A DNA stretch of 64,000 nt, taken from DATFQE01 sp963739085 (GTDB lineage: Bacteria > Actinomycetota > Thermoleophilia > Gaiellales > Gaiellaceae). The notes under the pieces were generated by a model. It ran no database searches and was not told the origin of the DNA. It saw nothing but the letters and a program-made list of their open reading frames with translations. A program made the position numbers and the translations under genes. Positions 34,181 through 41,757 of this stretch are shown in pieces (the stretch's first letter is position 1; each line of letters begins with the position of its first letter). Location: positions 155,048-219,047 of the forward strand of contig CAVTZA010000019.1 in NCBI GenBank assembly GCA_963739085.1, read 5' to 3'.

Positions 34181-34738
34181 TCAACCATGCGGATTAGCGG
34201 CACTTTTTGTTGTCTCGAGCAGTTCGGAGGCCCGAAAGAGCGGCCTGAGACGCACGGCGTGGCGCGCGAGAGCGTCCGCTCCACCCTCCTCCCGATCCAC
34301 CACGCAGACGGCCGTTCCGCACTCCAGACCGGCCGTTCGGAGCGCGTCGACGGCCTCGATTGCGGCGCCTCCGGACGTCACGACGTCCTCGACGAGGCAG
34401 ACGCGCTCCCCCGGCTCGAAGGCGCCCTCGAGCCGGTTCTCGGTGCCGTACTCCTTAGCCTGCTTGCGGACGATCAGGAACGGGAGACCCGAGGCGAGCG
34501 AGGCGGCCGCTGCCAGCGCGACGGCGCCGAGCTCAGGGCCGGCAAGCCTGGCCGCGTCGGGCTCATGCTCCTCGACCGCGGCCGCGATCAGCTCGCCGAG
34601 CGGCTGGAGCAGGTCAGGGCGGGTCTCGAAGCGGTACTTGTCGAGGTAGTACGGCGATCTGCGTCCGGAGCGGAGCACGAAGTCGCCTCGGAGCAGCGCG
34701 TGGTCGGTCAGGGCGCGGCCGAGCTCGAGCCGGCTCAC
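34181..34738 (-). CDS. pyrE: Orotate phosphoribosyltransferase
   Basis: Transfers ribose-5-phosphate from PRPP to orotate. 185 residues: FVLRSGRRSPYYLDKYRFET (orotate/PRPP pocket), AGPELGAVALAAAASLASG, LIVRKQAKEYGTENRLEG (catalytic loop) and the PRPP motif VCLVEDVVTSGGAAIEAVDA. The start GTG 34738 overlaps the stop of the small upstream gene (GTGA). Two pyrimidine genes, pyrE and pyrF, are thus about 400 bp apart but on separate transcripts, with HU between them. Confidence 0.94.
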   Translation of the reverse strand: MSRLELGRALTDHALLRGDFVLRSGRRSPYYLDKYRFETRPDLLQPLGELIAAAVEEHEPDAARLAGPELGAVALAAAASLASGLPFLIVRKQAKEYGTENRLEGAFEPGERVCLVEDVVTSGGAAIEAVDALRTAGLECGTAVCVVDREEGGADALARHAVRLRPLFRASELLETTKSAANPHG

Positions 34739-34938
34739 GACGGGCCCGCTGCGGCCAGCGCCTCGCGCGCGCGAGCGAGGACCGGCCCGGCTTCCGGGGT
34801 TGCCCCGGCGAGGGAGAGCATGGCGCCGTCGTCGTAGTAGACGTCCAGCCTGAGGCGACGCGCGGCGCGGCGCCTCAGCACCCGTACGGCTCCCACGGAG
34901 CCCGCGGCGAGCAGGGCGCCCGCGGCGAGCTTCCTCAC
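34735..34938 (-). CDS. Small hypothetical protein, 67 aa
   Basis: Begins VRKLAAGALLAAGSVGAVRV, a possible short membrane anchor followed by a basic patch LRRRAARRLRLDVYYDDGAM, then LSLAGATPEAGPVLARAREA. It overlaps the Roadblock-like gene before it and pyrE after it by four bases each, so the three are probably translated as a unit. No known domain; possibly a membrane-tethering partner of the Roadblock protein. Confidence 0.55.
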   Translation of the reverse strand: MRKLAAGALLAAGSVGAVRVLRRRAARRLRLDVYYDDGAMLSLAGATPEAGPVLARAREALAAAGPS

Positions 34939-35283
34939 TCGTCGCCCTCGATGCTGCGCAGGCACGCGCGCAGGTCATAGAGGACGAGCCCGGACGGCTC
35001 GTCGGGACCGGTCGTGGCGGCGCAGACGGCCTCCTTCCCGGCCGCGACGAAGAGGCTGCCGTCCCCGTGTGGCCGCTTCGAGCGCCGTCACGCGCGCACC
35101 GCCGCTCGAGCGGATGGCGCCTGCCGCGTCGAGCGCCGCCCGGGCAGCATCCGCGAGCCGGCGGGCCCGCGTCTCGTCGTCCAGGGTGGACGCCAAGATG
35201 GCTCCGTTCTGCTCGAGCACGACGGCCTCGCGCACCTGGGTGGAGACGTCGGTGAGGTCGACGAGGGCCTCGGCGGCGTCCAT
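34935..35283 (-). CDS. Roadblock/LC7-like domain protein, frameshifted
   Basis: 115 residues after repair. MDAAEALVDLTDVSTQVREA, then VVLEQNGAILASTLDDE and ARRLADAARAALDAAGAI follow the Roadblock pattern (helix, G-x-x-x-A-S strand, long helix). After the break the second frame gives GDGSLFVAAGKEAVCAATTG and LVLYDLRACLRSIEGDE, completing the sheet. One extra base lies at about 35065-35072 (349 nt). In actinobacteria Roadblock proteins commonly work with small GTPases, but no MglA-like GTPase is nearby; here the partners are a 67-residue protein and pyrE. Confidence 0.65.
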
Positions 35284-35316
35284 CGAGCGACGGTAACACA
35301 GGGATACTCCTCGCCC

Positions 35317-36135
35317 GTGAGGGCCGTTTTCGCCAAGTTCTTCGCCGACCGAGGCACCCACCTCGCGGCGATGATCGCCTACTTCGCGCTGCTCTCGTTC
35401 GTGCCGTTGCTGTTCCTCACCCTGGCGTTGCTGGGGTTCGCGCACCGCCCGGACGAGTCGAGCGTGCTCGTCGAGGAGCTCAGCAAGCTCTTCCCGCGCA
35501 CGTCGGTCCGGACGATCGTCTCGTTCGTCACCGAGATCCAGAAGAACGCGGCCGCGCTCGGGATCCTCGGCGGCATCTTCATCTTCTGGACGTCGCTGTC
35601 GCTCTTCAGCGTCCTGGAGTCCGCGTTCAACATCGTCTACGGCCGGCCGAACCGGTCGTTCCTGCACGGGAAGGCGCTCGCGCTCGGGCTGCTGACCATG
35701 TCGCTCGTGACGCTCTTCTTCGGTCTGATCGCGGGCAGCTTCGGCTCCGAGATCCTGAAGCGCTCCGCGCCTGGGTTCGCGGCCAACGTGATCGTCGCGT
35801 ACGTCCTGTCGGTCACGGTGTCCGGCCTCGCCGTCTTCGTCTTCCTCGTGGCCGTCTACATGCTCCTCACGAACGAGCGGCTGCGTCCCAGAGACGTCCT
35901 GCCGGGGGCGATCGTCGCGACGGCCGCGCTCGAAGCGAGCTTCCAGGTGCTGCCGATCTACCTCCGCGTCTCGAAGGACGTGATCGCGCTGCAGGCGCTT
36001 GGCGGGCCTGCGCTGCTGCTCGTCTGGCTCTACGTGATGGCGAACGTGATCGTCTTCGGCGCCGAGGTGAACTGGTTCCTAAGCCGCGGGCGGGAGCCGG
36101 CGGAGCTCGAGGAGGCGCCACCCGGCCTCGCCTGA
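35317..36135 (+). CDS. YihY/UPF0761 family inner membrane protein
   Basis: 272 residues with about six hydrophobic helices. Family marks: FFADRGTHLAAMIAYFALLS, PLLFLTLALLGFA, the Ser/Asn-rich WTSLSLFSVLESAFNIVYGR and ALGGPALLLVWLYVMANVIV followed by FGAEVNWFLSRGRE. Once annotated as RNase BN, the family is now regarded as membrane proteins of unknown role. GTG 35317 begins 33 bp from the divergent Roadblock start. The twin-hairpin repeat starts 7 bp after its stop. Confidence 0.85.
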   Translation: MRAVFAKFFADRGTHLAAMIAYFALLSFVPLLFLTLALLGFAHRPDESSVLVEELSKLFPRTSVRTIVSFVTEIQKNAAALGILGGIFIFWTSLSLFSVLESAFNIVYGRPNRSFLHGKALALGLLTMSLVTLFFGLIAGSFGSEILKRSAPGFAANVIVAYVLSVTVSGLAVFVFLVAVYMLLTNERLRPRDVLPGAIVATAALEASFQVLPIYLRVSKDVIALQALGGPALLLVWLYVMANVIVFGAEVNWFLSRGREPAELEEAPPGLA

Positions 36136-36142
36136 AAGGGCC

Positions 36143-36270
36143 GTGTCTGGGGTCAGACCCTGGACACGCTCGAAGCAGACACGGCTGCGCCGATCCTACG
36201 AGCCGCTTCTTCGCGAGCGCCCAGGAACACCTCGCTCAAAGGGCCGTGGCTGGGGTCAGACCCTGGACAC
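36143..36270. repeat. Twin-hairpin (REP-like) element, pair 1
   Basis: Two direct copies of a hairpin centred on GGGTCAGACCC, at 36143-36167 and 36246-36270, 103 bp apart. In the first, all 12 positions either side of the central A pair (two G.U); the second has one mismatch. Both are preceded by AAAGGGCCGTG. The element fills the gap between the convergent stops of the YihY-family gene (36135) and rdgB (36274). It could serve as a bidirectional terminator. Confidence 0.75.
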
Positions 36271-36273
36271 GTC

Positions 36274-36843
36274 CTACACAGACGCGTCGACTGATGCTGC
36301 GAGCGCCCGAGCCGCGCGCGCTCGGTGCGAGTTCTCCGCCTTCCAGGCGTCGCCGAGCTCCGCGACGGTGCGCTCCTCGCCCTCCGGGACGAACACGGGG
36401 TCGTAACCGAAGCCTTCGGACCCCCGTCGTTCGCGGGCGATCCGGCCCTCGAGTCGGCCCGTCCCACGACGCTCGGTGTCGTCGGGCGCGATCGCCACGA
36501 GCTCGCAGACGTACCGGCCCTCGCGCTCGTCCACGCCGTCCAGCTCTCGCAGCAGGCGATCGATCGGATCCTCGTCGCCCGCCCACCGTGCCGAGTGGAG
36601 CCCGGGGCCGCCGCCGAGCGCGTCCACCTGCAGCCCGGAGTCCTCGCCGATCATCCAGGCGGCGGGATCGCCGACCTCGCGCCCGTAGACGGCCTTGCCG
36701 CGCGCATTCTCGTAGTGGGTCGTCCCATCCTCGCGCGGGTAGTCGGAAGCCTCGAGCAGCTCAATGCTCCAACCGGGAAGCGAACGGCGCAGCTCGGCCA
36801 GCTTGTGCGGGTTGCCGGAGCAGAGCCGCGCTACGAGCTCCAA
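36274..36843 (-). CDS. rdgB: Non-canonical purine NTP pyrophosphatase, RdgB/HAM1 family
   Basis: Hydrolyses ITP, dITP and XTP to keep them out of nucleic acids. 189 residues: LCSGNPHKLAELRRSLPGW (substrate-binding SxNxxK-type start), YPREDGTTHYENARGKA, IGEDSGLQVDALGGGPGLHS (catalytic Asp loop) and GSEGFGYDPVFVPEGEERTVAELG. Start TTG 36843 is inferred from the conserved N-terminus. It lies inside the end of the MgtC gene (13-bp overlap), placing it last in the murI-rph-mgtC-rdgB operon. Confidence 0.9.
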   Translation of the reverse strand: MELVARLCSGNPHKLAELRRSLPGWSIELLEASDYPREDGTTHYENARGKAVYGREVGDPAAWMIGEDSGLQVDALGGGPGLHSARWAGDEDPIDRLLRELDGVDEREGRYVCELVAIAPDDTERRGTGRLEGRIARERRGSEGFGYDPVFVPEGEERTVAELGDAWKAENSHRARAARALAASVDASV

Positions 36844-37508
36844 CGCACCGCCCGGACATCCTCGAGATCGGCGAGCCGCCGCAGCGCCTCGTTCGGGCCG
36901 TCCGGAAAGGCCGCGCGCAGGATGACAAGCAGGCCGTCGCGCGAGCGCTCGAGCTGGAAGGACTCGACGTCCGCGCCCAGGTCCTCCACCGTAGCCAGCA
37001 CGTGCTGCGCGCTGGCACCACTCGGAAGCTCGATCTCGAGCGGTCGCTCCTGCGGTCGGATCCGCGTGAAGACGCGGTACGCCAGGATCCGGAGCGGCCA
37101 GAGGCTCACGATCACGATGACCGTCGTGATCACCGCAGCCGCGTAGTAGCCGGCGCCGGCGGCCATGCCGATCGCGGCCACGGCCCATAGCGTCGCCGCG
37201 GTCGTCAGCCCGCGGACGGTCAGCCCCTGGCGGATGATCGCGCCCGCGCCGAGGAAGCCGACGCCGGTGACGATCTGCGCCGCGATCCTGGTCGGGTCGA
37301 AGACGATCCCGGAGCGGTTCGAGAAGCTGAAGTCGGACCAGGCGTACGCCGAGACGATCGTGAACAGGGCGGCGCCGAGCGCGACCAGCAGATGAGTGCG
37401 CAGCCCAGCCTCGCGCTCGCGCAGCTCGCGTTCGAGCCCGATCGCGGCGCCGAGCCCCGCCGCCAGGCCGATCCGGAGGGTCAGCTCGGCGACTGTGAGC
37501 TCAGGCAT
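36831..37508 (-). CDS. MgtC/SapB family membrane protein
   Basis: 225 residues. The N-terminal MgtC domain has about four to five helices with the hallmark LGAAIGLERELREREAGLRT, LLVALGAALFTIVS, AQIVTGVGFLGAGAIIRQG and RGLTTAATLWAVAAIGMAAG. The C-terminal ~70 residues form an ACT-like soluble domain (LEIELPSGASAQHVLATVED). MgtC proteins are linked to magnesium limitation and inhibition of ATP synthase in pathogens; the role in soil bacteria is unclear. Its start overlaps the rph stop by 8 bp. Confidence 0.88.
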   Translation of the reverse strand: MPELTVAELTLRIGLAAGLGAAIGLERELREREAGLRTHLLVALGAALFTIVSAYAWSDFSFSNRSGIVFDPTRIAAQIVTGVGFLGAGAIIRQGLTVRGLTTAATLWAVAAIGMAAGAGYYAAAVITTVIVIVSLWPLRILAYRVFTRIRPQERPLEIELPSGASAQHVLATVEDLGADVESFQLERSRDGLLVILRAAFPDGPNEALRRLADLEDVRAVRWSS

Positions 37509-38214
37509 GGACGGCCTCGGCGGCCGCACGCTGCGCTGCCGAGATCTCGTCGATGCCGAGCGAGCCCACCTCGAGCATCTCGTCCAGCTCCTCGCGCGAG
37601 AACGGAGCGCCCTCAGCGGTGGCCTGCACCTCGACGAGCCGGCCGTTGCCCGTCATGACGACGTTGAGGTCGACCTCCGCACTCGAGTCCTCCACGTAGT
37701 CCAGGTCGAGCAGGATCTCGCCGTCCACGATTCCGACCGACACCGCGGCCACCGAGTCGGTCAGGACGCGGCCCAGGCCCATCCGGTCGAGCGCACGGCG
37801 CGCGGCTACGTAGACGCCGGAGATCGCGGCACACCGGGTGCCGCCGTCGGCCTGCAGGACGTCGCAGTCGAGCCAAAGCGTCCGCTCGCCGAGCGCGTCC
37901 ATGTCGGCAACCGCCCGGAGAGCGCGGCCGATCAGGCGCTGGATCTCGACCGTGCGGCCCTTCTGCTTGCCCTGGCTCGCCTCGCGCGGCGTGCGCTGAC
38001 CGGTCGACGCGGGGAGCATCGAGTACTCAGCGGTCAGCCAGCCCTTGCCGCGGCCCATCATCCAGCGCGGGACGCCCTCGTCGAGGGTCGCCGTGCACAG
38101 CACGCGCGTCTTGCCGAAGGAGATCAGCGCCGAGCCGTTGGCCTGCTCGAGGTAGTCGGGCTCGATCGACAGCGGCCTCAGCTCGTCGCTCCGCCGGCCG
38201 CCCTCTCTGCTCAA
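37501..38214 (-). CDS. rph: Ribonuclease PH
   Basis: Phosphorolytic 3-prime trimming of tRNA precursors. 237 residues: NGSALISFGKTRVLCTATLD, PRWMMGRGKGWLTAEYSMLP, STGQRTPREASQGKQKGRTV, EIQRLIGRALRAVAD and VLQADGGTRCAAISGVYVA (phosphate/metal site with D-x-D nearby), then LLDLDYVEDSSAEVDLNVVM. TTG 38214 overlaps the murI stop as TTGA. Pairing rph with rdgB is common in bacteria, and here mgtC sits between them. Confidence 0.94.
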   Translation of the reverse strand: MSREGGRRSDELRPLSIEPDYLEQANGSALISFGKTRVLCTATLDEGVPRWMMGRGKGWLTAEYSMLPASTGQRTPREASQGKQKGRTVEIQRLIGRALRAVADMDALGERTLWLDCDVLQADGGTRCAAISGVYVAARRALDRMGLGRVLTDSVAAVSVGIVDGEILLDLDYVEDSSAEVDLNVVMTGNGRLVEVQATAEGAPFSREELDEMLEVGSLGIDEISAAQRAAAEAVHA

Positions 38215-39032
38215 GCGGCGGCCCTCTCGAGCTCGGCGACCTCGACGTGCTCGACGTCGCCGAGCGGCAGCTGCAGGAAGCGCTCGCCGAGCGTGCGGAA
38301 CGCCGCCGGCTCGCCCGTCGTGAGGAAGCGGTATGTCCCGTCCCGGCCGGCCTCGTTCTCGATCCCCTTGCGCGCGAGCGTCTCGGCCACCTCCCGTGCC
38401 GTCTCCTCGGCCGAGAAGACGAGCGTCACGCCGCGCCCGAAGACGCGCTGGAAGATCGGTCGGATCAACGGGTAATGCGTGCAGCCGAGGATCACCGTGT
38501 CGACGCCCGCGGCCTTCAACGGGTCGGCGTATTCGCGCGCGGCCTCGGTGGTCGGGGCGCCGAAGGGCTCGTCGCTCTCGATCAGCGGCACGAGACGAGG
38601 GCAGGCGACCGGGAAGAAGCGGACGCCGGCATCGAGTGCGTGCACGAGCTCCGCGTACCGGCCCGCCTCGACCGTCGCCTGCGTCGCCATCAGGCCCACG
38701 CGCCGGTTGCGGGTTGCCTGGACGGCGGCGTGCGCCTCGGGCGTGATCACGCCGACGACCGGCACGGCGAGCTCCTCCTGGAGCTGGGGCAGCGCGGCCG
38801 AGGTGGCGGCGTTGCACGCGGCGAGGATGAGCTTCACGCCCTGACCCTCGAGGAACCGCGCCAGCTCGCGCGCGTAGCGGCGGATCTCCGGGAGCGGCCG
38901 CGGCCCGTAGGGCAGCCGGGCGTGATCACCGACGTAGACGAAGTCCTCGTTCGGCATCGTCACGAGGCACTCGTGCAGGACGGTGAGCCCTCCCATGCCC
39001 GAGTCGAAGACGCCGATCGCCCGCCGGTCCAC
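38211..39032 (-). CDS. murI: Glutamate racemase
   Basis: Provides D-glutamate for peptidoglycan. 273 residues with both catalytic cysteines: IGVFDSGMGGLTVLHE at the N-terminus, LILAACNAATSAALPQL (first Cys) and VILGCTHYPLIRPIFQ (second Cys, Thr-His). Also YVGDHARLPYGPRPLPEI. Start GTG 39032 is fixed by TACAAT, close to the ideal -10 hexamer, six bases upstream; it drives the murI-rph-mgtC-rdgB operon. Confidence 0.94.
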   Translation of the reverse strand: MDRRAIGVFDSGMGGLTVLHECLVTMPNEDFVYVGDHARLPYGPRPLPEIRRYARELARFLEGQGVKLILAACNAATSAALPQLQEELAVPVVGVITPEAHAAVQATRNRRVGLMATQATVEAGRYAELVHALDAGVRFFPVACPRLVPLIESDEPFGAPTTEAAREYADPLKAAGVDTVILGCTHYPLIRPIFQRVFGRGVTLVFSAEETAREVAETLARKGIENEAGRDGTYRFLTTGEPAAFRTLGERFLQLPLGDVEHVEVAELERAAA

Positions 39033-39038
39033 CGGGCG

Positions 39039-39044
39039 ATTGTA
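39039..39044 (-). promoter_or_regulatory. Leaderless promoter -10 hexamer for murI operon
   Basis: TACAAT on the minus strand with six bases to GTG 39032. Confidence 0.6.
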
Positions 39045-39104
39045 GAGAGCGGAGGGGTTGGCCTACCCTGAGCCGCGGCACCACTGCCTCGGTCCCGCCC
39101 GAAA

Positions 39105-39138
39105 GGCCGCCCCTCCCGGCCGGGCGGAGCCTTTTCTT
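39105..39138 (+). terminator. Hairpin followed by T-tract just upstream of the DUF72 gene
   Basis: GGC-CGCCC (39105-39112) pairs with GGGCG-x-x-GCC (39122-39131), then TTTTCTT. It looks like an intrinsic terminator on the plus strand, but no plus-strand gene lies upstream. It may block read-through into the DUF72 gene, whose own promoter follows directly. Confidence 0.4.
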
Positions 39139-39143
39139 ATGCT
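39138..39143 (+). promoter_or_regulatory. Leaderless promoter -10 hexamer for the DUF72 gene
   Basis: TATGCT with GGCGGC spacer to GTG 39150. Confidence 0.5.
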
Positions 39144-39149
39144 GGCGGC

Positions 39150-40082
39150 GTGGGACGGATCCGGATCGGGACCTGCAGCTTCGCCGACGAGGCGCTCACC
39201 AAGTGGTGGTATCCGCCGGGCCTCCCGGCCCGCGAGCGGCTGCCCTACTACGCCGAGCACTTCGACACCGTCGAGGTCGACTCGACCTACTACCGCCTCC
39301 CGGAGGAGCCGATGACCGGCAGCTGGGCGGAGCGGACGCCCGACGGCTTCGTCATGCACATCAAGGCCTTCGGCGTGATGACGCGGCACCCCGTGAAGGT
39401 GCAGCAGCTCCCGCCCGACCTGCGCGACGAGGCTCCCGCGGACGACCGCGGCCGCGTCGAGCGTCCCTCGCGCGAGTTCCGCGCCGAGATCTTCAAGCGG
39501 TTCCGGGAGGGCATCTCACCGCTTCGCCGCGACGGGAAGCTCGGCGGGATCCTCATGCAGTTCCCCTCGTACGTCGTGAACAAGCCGGCATCGCTCGACT
39601 ACCTCGCCTGGGCGCGCGAGCAGCTCGGCGATGACGAGATGCTCGTCGAGTTCCGCCACCCGAGCTGGTTCGAGGAGGACGCGCGCGCCGACACGCTGCG
39701 TTTCCTGGAGGAGCACGGGATGACCCACGTCGTGACCGACTCGCCCCGAATCGAGGCGAAGACCCTCGTGCCGACCGTGCTCGCGGTGACCGGCCCGAGC
39801 GCGTACGTCCGACTGCACGGCCGCAACGCGGACACCTGGCACAAGCGCGGCGGCGGCGCCAGCGAGCGGTTCGACTACCTCTATTCGGATGACGAGCTGC
39901 GCGAGTGGGTCGAGCCGCTGCGCGAGCTCGCGGACCAGGCCGAGAACGCCTACGTGTTCTTCAACAACAACAACCGCAGCCCGGGCGACCCCGGCGACGG
40001 TCGCGACTTCGTCGCCCAGGCGGCCGCGAACGCGGACGCCCTCCGCCGCATCCTCCAGGAGGCCGAGCTGCCCGTCAGTTAG
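39150..40082 (+). CDS. DUF72 domain-containing protein (YecE family)
   Basis: 310-residue TIM-barrel-like protein: RIGTCSFADEALTKWWYPPG, RLPYYAEHFDTVEVDSTYYR, FVMHIKAFGVMTRH, LGGILMQFPSYVV, EFRHPSWFEEDARADTLRFL and YVRLHGRNADTWHKRGGG, ending in YVFFNNNNRSPGDPGDGRDF. The trp/tyr-rich barrel and the N-N-N-x-R motif are typical of YecE. Biochemical function is not established for the family. An insert near residues 85-110 (DLRDEAPADDRGRVERPSRE) is charged and probably a surface loop. Confidence 0.88.
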   Translation: MGRIRIGTCSFADEALTKWWYPPGLPARERLPYYAEHFDTVEVDSTYYRLPEEPMTGSWAERTPDGFVMHIKAFGVMTRHPVKVQQLPPDLRDEAPADDRGRVERPSREFRAEIFKRFREGISPLRRDGKLGGILMQFPSYVVNKPASLDYLAWAREQLGDDEMLVEFRHPSWFEEDARADTLRFLEEHGMTHVVTDSPRIEAKTLVPTVLAVTGPSAYVRLHGRNADTWHKRGGGASERFDYLYSDDELREWVEPLRELADQAENAYVFFNNNNRSPGDPGDGRDFVAQAAANADALRRILQEAELPVS

Positions 40083-40098
40083 CTCGTCCGCTTCGGCC

Positions 40099-40243
40099 GT
40101 GTCTGGGGTCAGACCCTAGACGTGGCCGCCCGGGACGATACGAGATGGAGGAAAGAAGTCGTACGGCGATTTCGCGCCTCGGATTCGCGCACAGGCGACA
40201 CGTCCGCGTGGGGCGGGTCCGGGGTCAGACCCCAGACGCGGCT
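40099..40243. repeat. Twin-hairpin (REP-like) element, pair 2
   Basis: Copies of the GGGTCAGACCC-centred hairpin at about 40099-40125 and 40212-40243, about 112 bp apart, in the same orientation as pair 1. The second copy has a near-perfect arm TCxGGGGTC-A-GACCCCAGA. Like pair 1 it lies between convergent stops (40082 of the DUF72 gene, 40247 of the hydrolase). The sequence between the hairpins is not obviously related to that of pair 1. Confidence 0.7.
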
Positions 40244-40246
40244 CGT

Positions 40247-40939
40247 TTAGCCCTGTCCGACTTCGTCCAGAAGCGCTCCGAGCATCCGGTTGAACTCGGC
40301 CTGGCGCTCGAGGTTGGGCAGGTGGCCGCCCGGGTAGATCGCGATGCGCCCGTCGTGGGCCTGCGCGACGAGGTCTTCGGCGACGGCGCGCGGCACGTAC
40401 GGGTCCTCCTCCCCGACCGCGACGACCACCGGCGCGTCGAGCGACTCGACCACGCCGGTCGTGTCGGTTCGGTCGCGAATCGCCTCCACTCCGCGCACGA
40501 GCCCGTCCGGATCGCGGTCGAGCGCCCACGCGTGCGCCCGCTGGACGACGGCAGGGTCGGCCTCCGCGGAGAAGAGCTTCGCGCGCATGTCCTCCCAGAG
40601 CGCCTCTGCCCCACCCTGCCGGATCAGCTCGATCGTGAACGCCCGGCGCTCGAGCCGCTCAGCGTCGTCCGGGTCGGCGCGCGACCCGGCGAGCACGAGC
40701 GCCCGCACGCGCTCGGGCGCCAGCCCGGTCAGCGCGAGTGCTGCGTAGCCGCCCATCGAGGCCCCTACCACGACGAAGTCGCCGTCGACCTGCGGCAGGA
40801 TCGCCCGCGCCCATTCGTCCATCGACGAGCCGAGGTCGTAGAGATCGGGCGCGAGCACCTCGTGGCCTGCCAGCAGGTCGCGTTGAGGCTCCCACATGCG
40901 CGAGTCGAGCGGGAAGGCGTGGAGCAGGACGACGTTCAC
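40247..40939 (-). CDS. Alpha/beta hydrolase
   Basis: 230 residues. LLHAFPLDSRMWEPQRDLLA at the N-terminus, nucleophile elbow VVVGASMGGYAALALTGLAP (Ser in GASMG), an Asp region VVVAVGEEDPYVPRAVAEDL and catalytic His in YPGGHLPNLERQAEFN. Resembles small lactonases/esterases such as 3-oxoadipate enol-lactonase-type hydrolases; substrate unknown. GTG 40939 overlaps the stop of the glycosylase gene (GTGA). Confidence 0.82.
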   Translation of the reverse strand: MNVVLLHAFPLDSRMWEPQRDLLAGHEVLAPDLYDLGSSMDEWARAILPQVDGDFVVVGASMGGYAALALTGLAPERVRALVLAGSRADPDDAERLERRAFTIELIRQGGAEALWEDMRAKLFSAEADPAVVQRAHAWALDRDPDGLVRGVEAIRDRTDTTGVVESLDAPVVVAVGEEDPYVPRAVAEDLVAQAHDGRIAIYPGGHLPNLERQAEFNRMLGALLDEVGQG

Positions 40940-41754
40940 GCCGGGAGCATCACACGCAGCCCGGTGAGCAGGTAGTGCGCGCTGAGGTTCTCGAACGGCG
41001 CGAAGCGCGCGCCGAAGCCGCGCACGTCGCTGTCGACGCCGTAGAACGCCGTGACGGCTTTCCGCAAGCCGAGGTCGCCCGCCGGCCACGCGCGCGGCCG
41101 CGCCAGGTGACGCGCGAGGAACCAGTCGGCAGTCCACTCGCCGATGCCGGGGAGCGCGGTGAGCCGGGCCTGGATCTCGTCGTCGGGCAGCTCGCGCAGG
41201 CCGTCGAGGTCGAGCTCGGCGCGCGCCACGCCGAGGATGTACTCGGCCTTGCGGGTCGAGAAGCCGAGCTCGCGGAGCTCCTCGGGCGACCCGCTCGCGA
41301 CGCGGTCCCGCGTGGGGAACGCATAGGCGTGGACGCCGCGGCCGCCGAAGCGCTCCACGAACCGGTTGCGCACCGCGAACGCAGCGAACAGCGAGACCTG
41401 CTGCGCGCTGATCGATGTGACCAGCGACTCGAACGGGTCCGGAGCCAGCGGAGGCCGCAGACCCGAGAGCCCGCCCACGAGCCGTGCGAGCACCGGGTCC
41501 GACTCGGCGAAGGCGTAGAAGGGCTCGAGCTCGAAGGCGAGCCCGAGCAGCGAGCCGATGACGGGCGCCACGTCCGCGTCGAGGGGCTCGACGTCGACTC
41601 CTCCGGGCGTAGCCTCGATCCGGACCTCCCGCTCGCCCACCACGCGATGGAGCCCGCCTTCGTGCCAGAGGTTCGCGACGTCGGGGCCGAAGACGCGGAA
41701 ACGTTCGGTGGAGAGCTCGAAGTCATAAGGCTCGGGAACTGCGAGCGTGGCCAC
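40936..41754 (-). CDS. DNA-3-methyladenine glycosylase, AlkA/HhH-GPD family
   Basis: 272 residues. The N-terminal AlkA-type beta domain (PYDFELSTERFRVFGPDVAN) is followed by the helical HhH-GPD core: SLVTSISAQQVSLFAAFAVR, LGFSTRKAEYILGVARAELD, helix-hairpin-helix LTALPGIGEWTADWFLARHL and the catalytic Asp in WPAGDLGLRKAVTAFYGV. It excises alkylated bases during base-excision repair. Three bases separate its ATG 41754 from the upstream dehydrogenase stop, so the two are co-transcribed. Confidence 0.88.
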   Translation of the reverse strand: MATLAVPEPYDFELSTERFRVFGPDVANLWHEGGLHRVVGEREVRIEATPGGVDVEPLDADVAPVIGSLLGLAFELEPFYAFAESDPVLARLVGGLSGLRPPLAPDPFESLVTSISAQQVSLFAAFAVRNRFVERFGGRGVHAYAFPTRDRVASGSPEELRELGFSTRKAEYILGVARAELDLDGLRELPDDEIQARLTALPGIGEWTADWFLARHLARPRAWPAGDLGLRKAVTAFYGVDSDVRGFGARFAPFENLSAHYLLTGLRVMLPA

Positions 41755-41757
41755 GGA

